A DNA stretch of 64,000 nt, taken from the NCBI GenBank assembly GCA_029945375.1, contig CM057067.1, forward strand, positions 1,674,001 to 1,738,000, in the 5' to 3' direction. The notes below the pieces were generated by a model. It had not been told where the DNA came from, ran no database searches, and saw only the letters and a list, made by a program, of their open reading frames with translations. Source of the stretch: Agaricus subrufescens (taxonomy: Eukaryota > Basidiomycota > Agaricomycetes > Agaricales > Agaricaceae). The position numbers and the translations under genes are program-made. Shown here piece after piece: positions 36,975-49,154 of the stretch; position 1 is the first letter of the stretch; the number at the start of each line of letters is the position of its first letter.

Positions 36975-37806
36975 CTGTGAAAATCACTCAAAGTGAGTCA
37001 CTAAATATATATATGCAATTACAAATAAATCCTGCTGACCTGTGGATACACTCCATTTCTGTCTATCTTGACCCTGACAATAACATGATAGTAATCACTG
37101 GGGAATCAGCATGGCGGGGAATCGCAACGAGGACCAAGGGTAGACTATCGCGAGGACCTAAGGTCTATCGTACTCTGAAGACTTATGTCTCTCGGAACGT
37201 AGTTGGTGGAAGTTGCAGACAGAGTGGAGACTTTCAGGTCGGTGCTGATGCGTGGGTCCTCAGTTGCTCTAATGTCTGTCTAATGTCATATCGGCGCTGG
37301 TGCGTGGGCCTTCGGCTGCTCTGAATTCGCGTTGGCATTGACATGTGGACTCTAGAAAAACCCAGGAACTGAGGACATCTGTCTCTCGGTAGGGCTAGAA
37401 CACGATGACTCAAGGTCTGTCGTGAAATTCCGAGGACTCAGGTCTCTTGGACGTTGATCAGCTGCCGGCGTGTAGTCTTGACATTGATTCAGGATTCAAT
37501 ATGTGCAAGCTGGGTACGACTCAAGCAAGCAGGACAGCACATGAGCCGTATCATCCCACGATTCTTCTCATATACAGGCGCGTACATATAAGCTTCGAAC
37601 ATCAATCATATATGATAAGCCAACAGACATGTTGTCGTTGGTAGCCGCTGCGTCCCACCGTCCATCAGATTTTCAATCAATGGTATAAATGGTGACATTG
37701 GTCCATTTTTCTGGGTCCCGAAAATGTCTTTCCCCGTAAGGTAAAGGGCCTCTGATTTAAATTAAGTACGTGCCCGCTTTGGAAAACTTCCACTGCGACC
37801 TTCGAC
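36975..37806. repeat. Internal array of GAC-N4/5-GTC dyads
   Basis: Within 37125-37445 about five related motifs occur: GAGGACCTAAGGTCTATCG, GAAGACTTATGTCTCTCGG, GAGGACATCTGTCTCTCGG, GATGACTCAAGGTCTGTCG and GAGGACTCAGGTCTCTTGG; a sixth, decayed, is at 37129. Each centres on GAC-N4/5-GTC followed by a YTCG-like tail. The same dyad is in both TIRs. The array lies between the divergent SUN and WD40 genes, where it could be a promoter or transposase-binding region. An open frame at 36956-37324 overlaps it and is probably chance. Confidence 0.45.
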
Positions 37807-39224
37807 ATGCTGGAGTACAAACTTGCAAAGCGTCTCGATCCCATTGACAACACTTGCTGTATTCGTTGCATTGCATTCTCCCCTGATGGTAACTTTCTAG
37901 CAGCTGGAATAGACCACGAAGTCGTTGTATGGGCGACCACGACATGGACGATTGAACTTGTGCAACAGTCCCCTTCCCCAGTTCTATCTTTGGCTTGGGA
38001 GGGCTTGTACCGACTATATTTGGGCTCAGAGAATGGCTTTTTGACAACGGTGGTGATTTCCGAAAAGGTCAGTGGCAGTTTGAGTGAAATTACAGAAGAA
38101 ATCTCACTCTGGCTAAGGAATTTGTGACAACTTGCTTCCGCGCTTCACAAAAACCCATTGTATTCATTTCAATTCAGGACGAAAGAGGGTACATGGCTCT
38201 CAGTGGCAGCGACGAGGTATCCATTTGGAAATTGAATTCTTCACAAGCTTGGAAGGTGCAAGGCGAGTAACCCAATTTTTGATTCCTAGTGCTTCAGTTG
38301 TTCATTATTCTATATTTGGCTCTTTAGATTATTCTCAACGATTATGGCATTTTTACTCCCTTCTGGAGAGCCTGAAGCATGAAGCTGATCACGCTACAGT
38401 ACAAATCACCAGTCTAGCGTGGCGCAATTCTTGTCTTTGCCTTGTTGTGTCCTATTCAGTCCAAGGAATAATGTGAGCACTTGCATGCGTCCTGGGTAGA
38501 GTTATATGTGCTAATTATATTGGCAGCGAATGGAAGATAATGCCAGAACTCTGTTGCGACGGCCATCACCTATCGACTCCAGTGTAGAGCTGTCTCGCTT
38601 GTCTTTTTGCATACAATACTAATCTCATTACTCAGTTCCCAAGGACAATTATCGATTGATGGAGATTATTTTGCCGTCAGATCAGAGAAGGGGGTTCGAA
38701 TATATTTGATCAACAATGGAAGGAACACAACCTGTCTCAAAAACGAGTTTGCAATTCCAGAAAGCTTGCCCGTGATGTGGCTCCATGGCGATAGCTTTGT
38801 TTTATGTGCACTGCATGGTCGTGCGGCACTGTGGCATGTCAACGAGCGATGTCACACAATGATAGAAGTCGAGTACGGCAAATTCAAGAATACTTCAATA
38901 ACACACCTCGCGGTATGCATGGCGTCTCTCTCACTATTTTTAATTCTGGCTGACAGGATTAAGTATTGGAAACGGGAGATCAATAACCGGACCCAACGCT
39001 TGATTGCCATGGTGTTGGAATCTTGTTTGATCGGTGTTTGGATGGCCGAAGGTACATTTATTTTGAATTTGCATATATACTGCGAGGCTGATATTATATC
39101 TGATGTTCCAGGTCCGGCTCATGAGCCTACCATTTCTGTGTTTCCATCTCTTTTGGTTTTGATCCTAGGTGCACTGACCTTAGGTCTGAGTGTCATCTAT
39201 TACAAATTAGATTTATTGAATTGA
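37807..39224 (+). CDS. WD40-like protein with C-terminal membrane anchor
   Basis: The first exon opens at an ATG at 37807 and has WD40 features: CIRCIAFSPDGNFLAAGIDHEVVVW and PVLSLAWEGLYRLYLGSE. The second (from about 38104) reads GYMALSGSDEVSIWKLNSSQ. Later exons include ITSLAWRNSCLCLV, IEWKIMPELC, then IDGDYFAVRSEKGVRIYL and LPVMWLHGDSFVLCALH. The last exon ends with a hydrophobic helix (SLLVLILGALTLGLSVIYY) and KLDLLN. Junctions after 38250 up to about 38400 could not be resolved, so this part may contain an extra intron or a defect. The layout is a beta-propeller-like domain tethered to a membrane by its C-terminus, the second tail-anchored protein in this element. Partners are unknown. 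Confidence 0.55.
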
Positions 39225-39531
39225 GTCCTCATGTGACCTTCCCGTATTTTATTTGATCTTATTTATATTTACACTGCACGTCCATTTCTGGCTGCTCAAA
39301 TTATAATCAGCATTTCTTACATTCTACCAGCATCCAAAAGCTCCTTATTCTTTCTGCAAACCTAATCAACTCTCAAAAGTGAACGCAAATCTCTACTCCA
39401 ATTGCTCAAAGAAGACTTCAGTCTCTTTGATAACCAGAAGCAGACAACTCTGTCCCTTCCTATAAGCGATCAACAGACACCTGTCCTTGATCTTCTTGCT
39501 GGCTGCCCGATGGTTTCAAGTGCTCCACATC
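39225..39531. other. Intergenic between WD40-like gene and 697-aa gene
   Basis: 307 bp, TC-rich. A frame at 39402-39584 overlaps the next gene's first exon in another phase and is not supported. Confidence 0.35.
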
Positions 39532-41733
39532 ATGGGCGCCCCAAAAATTCGGCCGGAGGAACAATTTTTGAGCCGTATACGTGACCTGGTGACTGTAGGT
39601 GTGAGCGCATATCTCATGAACTATTCAAGCTGACCAGACAGCCAAACTGCATGCCACAGATGCGAAACTGATTGGTGAGCTGGACAGCACTTATATCTCA
39701 ACAATAGGGCAACTCCCGTCTCCCTCCATAGAACGTCTCATTATCACTACCCCTAATGCCGACTTTCTTCCTCTTGTCGACCTTGGAACTCAAGTAATCG
39801 CTATGTGTGAGGATGGTCACTGGGGCGCTAGTAATTGGGGCCAATGGCCTCAGTGGTATTTCGAGCTGAATGACCATTTACCCTACATTCTTCGGAAACC
39901 AGATCCTGGTTCGCTTGTGGGACACCTGATGAACATCCTATGGTGGACCTTTACCAAACAAGACTTTGTTCCCGAGGAGGGCTGGGACGATGGAAGTACA
40001 GGCCGCCTGGCACCAGGTAGTGCTCAAAAGTTGTACGATATCCGCAAAAAGCTTATGCAAGAAGTCCATGGATGTGCGTGCCCCACAGGGGAGGATTTTC
40101 AACAATTGCAAGCTATGGCCGCCCAAATGCGTTTCACCACAAGTGCCTTGCGCTTTACACCACATAAGTTTCTCGACATTGTAATCCTCGTTGCTGCAGC
40201 TCAGAGGTACTGCCTGGAAACCCACGCAATGCTTGACAAGATTCAGAAATGGGATGTCTTCAAGTCTTTGGTCCACAAAGAATTCCTGCTTGTCGATAGA
40301 ACTATCCTTGGTACCATGACTGATAGAACAACAGTGGCCTTCGAGATGCAAGAAAGAGGCATTCCAGTTTGGCTTGTCCGCCCCCCTCAACTGATACCTA
40401 CTGACATCAACATTATCAAGCAACCTGATGTTGAAAAACCAAATAGGCATATTGTCACAACGCGGTGGCCTGGTGGTCCAATTTTCTATCAGGGGCCCCT
40501 GACTCACAAGATGTACAATGCTATCCAACGATGGAAGCCAGGTCAAGTCAATCTCACGATTGTTGGGACGACCCAAACACTTGATAGTCCACCACGTAAA
40601 CCTGGGCCAACGCGCTCCACCAACTCACATTCTGAACTCAGCGTAAAAAACGGTGGCAAGCCCTGTGAGTACTTGCATGACATCCTTTATGATATTCTCA
40701 GCATCCCCACGTAGACCTGAGACTGCAAGGTGACAAAAGTTTAGCTGTGACAAGAACAACAGTCAATGAGAGGCGCTTTAGGCCTCTCATATCCCCATTC
40801 TCCCCTCCCACCATCACTCCCTGGTCAAGCATGCTCCTTCGTGTTGAGGTGAACACACTTCAACTAGTCGATCACCCTCAGGCTGCCCTCTTCAAGGGCT
40901 TTGCGTTCCCCGACAGCTTCATATTCCTAGGTGATGACAACGACAAAACAGTGGGCTTCGTCATTGCCTGGTTGATTATCCGGGCATCTTGGATGGCCAC
41001 TCTCAGTGAAGTTGAACCACGAGAGTCACCTCTACCTAATCCTCAACAATGGCGTGCCCTCCTTCGTGAAATTTCCCTAGATTTAGAACTCGTACAACAT
41101 GATACCCAGAACAAAGCCCCTCAGGAATTGCCACCCGGCCACAAACTCACTTGCTCAACCCGCCGCAACATCAAATCAAAAGCCACTGCTGACAAGATTT
41201 TCAACATCAACATCCTGGGAATGCAGGCCTTACATTTCGTCAAATGGAATGGTCGCACAATCTGGACATGGGACTGCATTGATCTTACACCGCTTGATCG
41301 TCAATTAGTAATATGGGATATTCAAGAGCATAATTTTCGTTTGGAGTTGTTCATGCTTGACAAGTGCTTATTGAGCAATCTATGGGCCACCCCAGAAGGC
41401 GCTTCTATCCGCACAAGCAAACTTCACGCCGTTTTTTCTCAAGAATCAGTTCTCTTAATGGATCTTCCAGAGAATACTGCCAATCTTGCCTTGCCCCATT
41501 GGGAGGATCATCGCGTTTTTGTGGAGGCCTTTTGTTCTGTCCTCTTGGATTGGCCTGGTGCCACCCACAGAGAATTGGCATTGGAATTCAGGAAGACTGT
41601 GGATGATAAGATGTTTTGGCACCATGATAACATGTTGGAGGTCAAGGGTATAGCATTTCATTTCTATTGTCAGACTTTTTTCGATCATTTTGGCTGCGCA
41701 CCATGTGTACCTCATACTTTCCCCATGTCTTGA
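39532..41733 (+). CDS. 697-aa cargo protein of unknown function
   Basis: Three exons in phase: 39532-39598 (ATG), 39642-40664, 40730-41733 (TGA). The long frames and correct splice phases show a well-preserved gene. It has a Trp-rich segment GHWGASNWGQWPQWYFE with NILWWTFT downstream, a hydrophobic helix ILVAAAQRYCLE, and GIPVWLVRPPQLIP. The second half includes RPLISPFSPPTITPW and HREIAL-like helical parts (ATHRELALEFRKTVDDKMFW). No catalytic motif, zinc pattern or membrane helix is clear. I cannot name the family. It is transcribed toward the transposase gene and sits 159 bp before the next small gene. Confidence 0.6.
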
Positions 41734-41891
41734 TGCTACTGTACTCAGACTACAGTACTATAATCCACTAATCGGGTGAATATTATATCGTATGTCAAAA
41801 AATTTTACCAGGGTCATTCCAAGTTCCAAGTGGGGTAAGGGCTTTGAGACTATTTATTAGCCGAGAGTTCATCCATCCGTTTTCTTTCCCA

Positions 41892-42687
41892 ATGGACCAG
41901 ATGGCCGACCTCACCCACTCCCTTCCTTGGGCATACGATGTTGCACAGGTCAACCCTTCAGAGTTGCTCATTATGTCCGAAGAAGACTTTCAAGAAGAGC
42001 AGACTCTGGACAATCCTGCTTCTGATGGGAGTGAAACTGACTCGTCATCTTCAGACATTTCAAGTGATGAGTGCCCTTGGTCAATGCTCCGCGATCTTGC
42101 GAGGCTAAAAGAGGTAAGAAACTTAACCTGATGTAACGACCAACCAGGATGCTAACTGGGCTTATTCACACTCAGTTGGACTTAGCATCCAGGAATTCTC
42201 TTGACTGGGCCATGAATGCTACACATGAATTGTGGAGGGCGATTGATGATATGCAGGCAGGCTTTTTCTCCATCTGATTTTCCCGGGAAATTATATAAAC
42301 TACTGGACTAGGACGCTCGCCATTCACAAATTGAGCTTCTCCAATCTAGTGTAAACAAGATACTCGATGTACAGGAAGAAAAGCCAAAGTCTTATTTCAT
42401 ATCAGACTTTTTGGCCGACATCCAGGAGTCCAAGAAGGTGTGTGTTCACATTGAATCAATACCAACAGCTACTTATTGACATACTCCTAGCTTGATTCAA
42501 AATTTGAAGACCTTTTCAGTGACACTGTCAGCTCGATTTGTCGATTAATGGATTTCATCGCACGGACACAAGTGAGTGCTATCTCGAGTAAAGGTTCCAT
42601 GTAACTAAGCCTCACCTGCATCAGACTATTCACAATCCACGACAGAAACTAATTGAGAAGCTCAAAGACTCGGTGCTTTTCAACTAA
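41892..42687 (+). CDS. Small acidic coiled-coil protein
   Basis: Exons in phase: 41892-42113, from 42176 (LDLASRNSLDWAMNAT), from 42312 (ARHSQIELLQSSVNKI), then LDSKFEDLFSDTVSSI, and a last exon ending at the TAA at 42687. The N-terminus is strongly acidic and serine-rich (DGSETDSSSSDISSDE); the rest is helical with heptad spacing. The second intron would start with GC instead of GT (CAG|GCAGGC), a rare but known splice class. The product could pair with the larger coiled-coil protein of the element, but that is speculation. No family recognised. Confidence 0.5.
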
Positions 42688-43476
42688 ATTAGAAACATCA
42701 AGTGGATTGGTAAAGATCATTTAATATAAATATATAACAAGAGTTGAACAGTGAACGCTATACTATATATATACATACTCCGCATGATTTTCGTGACTTG
42801 TCACGTTTTCATAAGGCAGCATCTTGACTCTAGCCTCTCACCTTCGAGACGATCCTAGTCTCCCTACCCCACCCTGTCAAGAATGTGGCCAGCGTTGATC
42901 TTCTCAGCGGTCGTATTGCACAGCAGACTTTCAGTCCTGTGTGCTATTGGGATAGACCTTTGTCATCCTCACTTCTGAGTAGAGAGACCTATGGTCTTCT
43001 ACTAGCTCCTCGGTATAAGTGTGGCATTTGACTCAGGACCGCAGGCGTGGCGTTCGACTCAGGACTGCAGGGTGAACTTTGTTCCCTTTGCGATATGGAG
43101 CTGAGACCTCTGTCTGCTTCTGGCCTTTCCCCCGATGTCGCTCCATTGTTCAATGGTGCTCTCATTATATATATGCATGGAGTTATTTCAGTTTGTCACT
43201 GCTAGGCATATGTATTTTGCACTCGTTTTATTTCCCTCGCTTTTTTTGCCGATCCACTGATCAATGTGTTAAGATTTCCACCCTGATAGACGTTTCTAGG
43301 GTGAAAAATGCAGAACACAAAATAATTTTCCAGACATTGCAATGATCAGCCCTTAGCATGGACAAGATTTTGTTCTTTCAGCTTGGGTAAGAAATTTTCA
43401 GTCTAACCCGTTGCAGTATACTGACTCCGGCATTTATAAAACTGTTTCCCCCATTTTTGTATGCCATCGTTGTCCA
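42688..43476. repeat. Second internal dyad-motif cluster upstream of transposase
   Basis: At 42950-43070 lie ATAGACCTTTGTCATCC, GAGACCTATGGTCTTC and two tandem copies of TTYGACTCAGGACYGCAGG. These resemble, in opposite orientation, the array at 37.1 kb. The rest of this stretch before the Tnp2 start is AT-rich with no supported ORF. It probably includes the transposase promoter. Confidence 0.4.
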
Positions 43477-46400
43477 ATGACAGAGCATAGTCAGGCTCAA
43501 GCTCCATCAAAACAGCTAGACGCTATTGAAAGCTCGCTGTCTACACATGCTATCAATCGATTTTATCAAATTCTGCAAAAGCATGACCTTTGATTTACTG
43601 CCCCGCCCTCTGTGTCTACCGCTCCTGAGGCCCTTCTGTCGCCAAACGTCCTGAAGCTTGACCCTTACTTTCCCAAGAACAAGGTTGCCATTGATCATGA
43701 AGAAATGCTCGGGCACTACTCTCAAACTATCACTGCTCTCTCCGGCATGCCCCAGAGAGAGATACAGCTGTGAATCATTACATGTACTGCCCTGGTGCAA
43801 GAAGAGACACAATCTTTTCTTACCTGGAAGAAGCAAGAGTGGAAACATCAAATACTCATGGCGCGCGAAGCCCTGACTGCTGATCCTAGTGAGTTTTGAG
43901 ATGTCCATCGTCGATAATTGACTCAGGTTGTGATTCTTCCCTCAGGTATTTATATGGATTCTCCGTTCAAATCTCTCCCTTTGGCTGTTGCCCTGACTCA
44001 CTTGACTGTCGTTTCTACACACTACTTGTCCGGTCTCTCATATAAAGATTCGGATTACGTTCTTTCGGCGCTCACACTTCAGAGCCAGATATCCTCCACT
44101 AAACGTCTCCCCTCCATTCCCATTTCCGCTCACACTATTATAGAGCAACTGAACCTGTCACCTAAAGTCACCATCTATGCTTGTTGCCCCAAATGCTTTT
44201 ACCTTTATGAAACGGACCATCAATACCCCCAGACTTGTACGAAATGCGCCACTCCTGACCTGCCTGTTTGTGGGGCAGAGATCTACAGTGATGACAAGGC
44301 TCGGCTGCATTGTGAATACATCATGCAGGATTTCCATGACTGGTTGGCATGCTTTAATGCTCGCCCTGACATTGAAAACCATCTTGATCGCAACATACTT
44401 GCTCATACTCCTGATGCTATGCATGATATATGGGATGGCAAAGCTTTTCAGGAATTTTGGGGCCATGATGGGAAGTTGTTCCTTGAATGCCCTGAGGGCA
44501 AGAGTCGCTTGCTCTTCAGCATCAATATGGATGGTTTTAATCCGTTGTCAAACAAACAGGGAGGGAAACAAATTTTATGCACTGCCATTTACATGGTTTG
44601 CCTTAATCTTCCACCCCACCTTCACTACCGACCAGAAAATGTTTTTCTGGTTGGCATTATACCCGGACCTCATGAACCCTCAGTTACACAAATGAATTAT
44701 ATTCTGCACCCTTTGGTTGACATCCTTCACAAACTGTGGGACGTCAGTCTTTTCCTCAAACAGACCCATAAATATCCTTTCGGTCGCAGGAGTAGAGTCG
44801 GTGTCGTACCTCTTGTTGCGGACCTTCCAGCTTGTAGAAAAGCGGCCGGATTTGGAAGTGCCACTTGCAAACATTTTTGTTCTTGCTGCAATATCACATT
44901 GGAAGATAAGGACAATATCGATACACACTTATTCAGCCCTCGGGACTGGTCGTCACACCTTTGCTTTGCTCGGCTGTGGCAAGATGCGCCAATGTTGAGG
45001 GATCAGGAGAACATTTTCGATCAATTGGGCATCCGTTGGTCAGAGTTGCTTCACTTGTGCTACTGGGATCCCACATCATATGCGACCATAGATTCCATGC
45101 ATTGTTTCTATCTTGGCCTTTTACACCATCATGTCCTGAAGGTTTGGGGAATGCAAGAAAATGCGGTAGATGGACCCGGTGTTACATACAATGCTCTGGT
45201 TAATAAGCCTTCAAATGTTGAGCTGGATCGTGGCCATAACTACCTCCAGCTCCAGGAGTGGAAAGCTTTACTCGCTCTTCCCAAGGCCATCATAACTTAT
45301 CTCTGTTTCGAGAATGGGCTTCGATTTTCTGGTCGATCGAAACCTATCCTTGTCAGTCGTCTTCAGGAAGTAAGTCCAACCTATTTTCCCTTCTCTTCGA
45401 GGTTTGACTTTCGCAGTGGCAGGCTCAGAAGAAGGGGAAGCAGCGACAGACAGAGATGATTTCCACTCATACAGATCTGGCCCCTCATCAACCACTAATC
45501 GCCTCCAGTACTGGTTCGACATCAACCTGCTTTCCAAACACTCGCCAATCTTCAGCCAGACTTACGTCACACAGGATGATAGAACCAACTACACCAGACC
45601 AAGCGTTTACTTCACCAACCCTACCGCTTCAAGTTGTGCCTACCTCACAGTCTCTCACCAGCGACCTCAGGGAGTCGGGCAGGGTTTATCATATGGCTGC
45701 TCCCCCACCAGATATCAATCCTCTCCCCATCAGTGTATTTGAATCAATATTCACGTCGTCAGCTCCTCAACCAACTTGGTCCACAAAACCAAAATCAACA
45801 TTGTCGATAACCATGGGTACTACGAAAGCGAATATTGCAAAGAAGTCGAAGGATGAAGTACTGACTGCCGAGGAAATCGAAGATTATTGGAATTTTCTGC
45901 ATTCAAATCTGCGCTTTCTCGCCTTCCGAAAGTTCATCTCTATCAAATACTTTCTACAAAGTCACCAAATACCTGCATCAAATCAGAGGCTCTCAAGCCG
46001 GATATCCTCAATGAGATACAATGCTTGGTAGGTTCCTGCCTTTCCATCAATAGTGGTCTCTGACCCCCACTCCCTTCTATAGCGCAAAGCAGCACGAGTC
46101 ATCAATGAAAATGATAAACCAATTCAACAAATTGCTCGTTCAACAGCCTCTCCGGCGTCTGTTCCCCGACACGTTTCTACCCGTTTGTCGACGGTTCCAA
46201 TATCCATGGGTGGCAACAATTCCATTGGTGTTCAGCCCGCTGTTCCTCAAGACCTTACTTTTGACGAAGAGTTCAGGATTTTTGGGGGGATGGAACTTGA
46301 TGGTGAAATGTGTAATCAGGTGAGTTGCTCATTTTATGGTGCAAACATACATTCAACAACCTTCTTTAGGCTCAAATAGGTCCACACAAAAGTACAGCTA

Positions 46401-47770
46401 AATTAGATGTATGTTAAGATGTCAAAGTTGCCTACTCGAGCTAACAATATGTTTAACTTAGCGACTTCCAACAAAACCCCGCAAAGAAACTTGTGTTCTA
46501 GGTAAAGAAAAGGTTGGTGATATAAAATTGGACATGACCTGCACTATTGTCCCATCGTGGGTTCCAAGAGGGTCCAAGAAATCCAGGTTCAACAAAACAG
46601 GGAAAACTTCATGCGGATCAATGGCGCTCGTTCTGCACAATCAACTTGGTGATCACATTAATTAGGCTTTGGGGTTCAGAACCCGAATATAGCAAGGAAG
46701 GTTTAATGCTTACGAATTTTCTGCATCTTGTCTCAGCCATCGAGTATGCATCGCTTTGTGTGGTGACAGAAGAGTCAATTCTCGCTTATGAAACCCACAT
46801 ACATGCCTACCTTCGAACGCTCCTTGAGCTATATCCTGGAACAGAGCTTGTCCCCAATCAGCATATGGCGCTTCATTTTGGTGATCAACTCCGAAGATTT
46901 GGACCAACGCACGGTTGGCATTGCTTTGCATTTGAAAGGTTCAACTATCTTTTGCAGCAAGTTCAAACCAATATGATCGAAAGTTCGTCTTGTTTGACTA
47001 CTTAATTTGAATTAGCTGCTGATACACTGGTAATAGACCAAATGGAGAAAACAATGTTCAACAGTTTCTGTATAATGCAACGGCTCCGTCCTTTATTCCA
47101 TCCATCACAGTTACCTAACGATCTCCACCCCATTGCTAACTCTTTCCGCAAGACTTACGATCAGGATATGTGTGGCACATTCATGAGTGAGGATTTTGGA
47201 CAAGACAATCAAGATCTCGGTCTTGATGCTGATGACAAGCTTCAGTCGCTTCCCCGTGACGTTTTCATGCTCCTTTGTGATTGGTATAAATGGAACAATG
47301 TAGCTGCGAAAGATATATCTCGCGATGTTCATCTCTGCAGCACAATACCGTCACAGGTACTCTACAAGACTGCAGGACGATCCCAGCCGGATAGTCATAT
47401 CATGTTTCATTCACAAGGGCCCAGCAACTCTCAAAGGGCAGTGTGGCATGCTGGATCAATCATGTCGATTTTCCAACACCAGCTCAAAGGCGTCAAGACT
47501 ATGTTCTTTGTAGTCGATCCGTTTATACCTGCCAAATTGGAGTTGGCTCACCCTGAAGTGTTTCGCCAAGCTCACTTATTTTCATTTGTAGCTGGACAGC
47601 TATTCAATGTCGAGGGTCTTTTGCCTCCCACCCTTGTTTCTGTTGATCAGGTGATTGGGCATTTTGCATACGCAAAAACGGATTACTGCGATGCTTCTGG
47701 GCACATGTTATTTCAGGTATTACCCCTCGAAAAGGTCGGGTGCAGTTCAATGTGCGACGTCCTTAACTGA
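43477..47770 (+). pseudogene. Tnp2-type CACTA transposase, disrupted
   Basis: Exon 1 is 43477-43888, exon 2 43946-45369, exon 3 from 45417. Hallmarks of Tnp2: a zinc-like CCPKCFYLYETDHQYPQTC, FSINMDGFNPLSNKQGG, LPPHLHYRPENVFLVGIIPGP, LVADLPACRKAAGF, CSCCNI, and IDSMHCFYLGLLHHH. A SAP-like motif (GLRFSGRSKPILVSRLQE) follows. The C-terminal part has GKLHADQWRSF, LVITLIRLWGSEPEY, PNQHMALHFGDQLRRFGP and FAFERFNYLL. Damage: TGA at 43591-43593 and 43771-43773, both in frame and each one C-to-T step from CGA, and an extra G in the GGG at 46570-46572 that shifts frame (WVPRG then PRNPG). I could not close one junction near 46000. Family knowledge: Tnp2 is the DDE enzyme that excises and inserts CACTA elements. 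This copy probably cannot make it, so mobility would need another source. Confidence 0.8.
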
Positions 47771-47984
47771 TTCTTGTTTACAGCAATGATGACTGTATTG
47801 TATTTTGCATACCCCATACCTACCGAGCACTCAACTGCTCAAGTTCTTGTTCCTCTATATATCCTACGTCTATAGTTAATTGATGAGTTATGCAACCCGC
47901 GGGAGTGATCAATAATGTAATCGTGTGTGATTAATCACGTTGCTGCAAGTTTGATGGCTGAGTCTCAATCGACTCTCTTGACAA

Positions 47985-48125
47985 GTCGCCATGACCATGG
48001 TCCCTAGGCTCTTGCTCATCTCTTATAAGGCCCACACGCATAGCAGACACTAGTCCCTATGCATTCTGGAGGTAGACATATGTCGCCTCCAGCCGTCGCA
48101 TAGCAGACCTGAGTCCCTATGCTCT
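47985..48125 (-). repeat. Cluster of GAC-N4-GTC dyads at inner end of right TIR
   Basis: Inverted copy of the cluster in the left arm: GACCATGGTC, AGACACTAGTCCC, AGACATATGTCGCC, AGACCTGAGTCCC. Conservation of all four dyads in both arms, when much of the arms has diverged, hints that they matter for the element. Confidence 0.45.
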
Positions 48126-49154
48126 CTTATAGCCTTTGTTGGTCGGGCAAAGGTTTCGTTCCTGTTGGATTCTGTTGTACTGCAACCACATTCTATTCAG
48201 GTGAGTAGATGTAACCTTGAGATACTAGCTCTGAATATGAGTTTTAACTGAAGGGCTCTTTGCAGCCTTTTCTGTGGCATGGATTGAAGAATGGTTCATA
48301 AAATTCTTCTCGACTTCCCTTGGCTGATATGACTTGTGCAGCGATATGTTGCAGGTTGTGGTTTTGATGCCATGAAATTGGGCTGCCATGCGGAGGTCAT
48401 GAGTGCCATATGGACATGTGCAGAAGAGAGAGGTTTCTGAGGTTTCTGTGAGTGTTGTGTTTGCTGCTCTATATGGAGCTAATTCAACTCAAAAAATGCA
48501 CAGTAGGAATGCACTACGCTGTCGCATCATTAGCAAAATCGATTATTTGGCAGTACCTTTGTACATATGAACCCTGCGATGTTTGATTTGCAAAATAACA
48601 AGCTACCCAGGAGCTGGCAACGGAAGTAGTAATTTCTCGTTGACTGATCAGGCAATACCTACTGCCTACAGTCCTCTGGCCTCTTTATTGATGGCGTCCA
48701 TCAGATCCTGGCGTTTTCAAACCCCCTGTAAGTCTTGAACCGTTTCATTGGCTTCCTAATCACGATAGGCCAACTGATGCATATCAAATTTCTAGGCTTA
48801 GTGGCTCATTTGAATCCGTTCATTCATGCTCTACAAGCGTCTGGCGAAATACTTTGATCCTCGCATACTTTTGGGGTACACAACTAATCCTTTGGAGCCT
48901 ACGAGCCGCATCTACGGCTTCTGAAGTCTTCGCGTTCCGATGGATCTATATGTGTAAGGGGGTGCTCAGTGAGTGCTATCTTTGGTGCCCTATAACTGGT
49001 TGATTCACATCAGGTACACTTACACGACACACCTACAGCACTTGGACTCTTTAGGAATGGTATTCATCAGAGAACCAAGGATCTCTGAACCTCCAGTTCC
49101 AGACAATTCAATCACCCTTCCCATCACTTATCAAAGTACTACTAGAATAAGATA

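Noticed and set aside
36956..37324. 122-codon plus-strand ORF
   Set aside because: Lies over the GAC-N4/5-GTC array and overlaps the 5' exon of the SUN gene on the other strand; no protein-like features.
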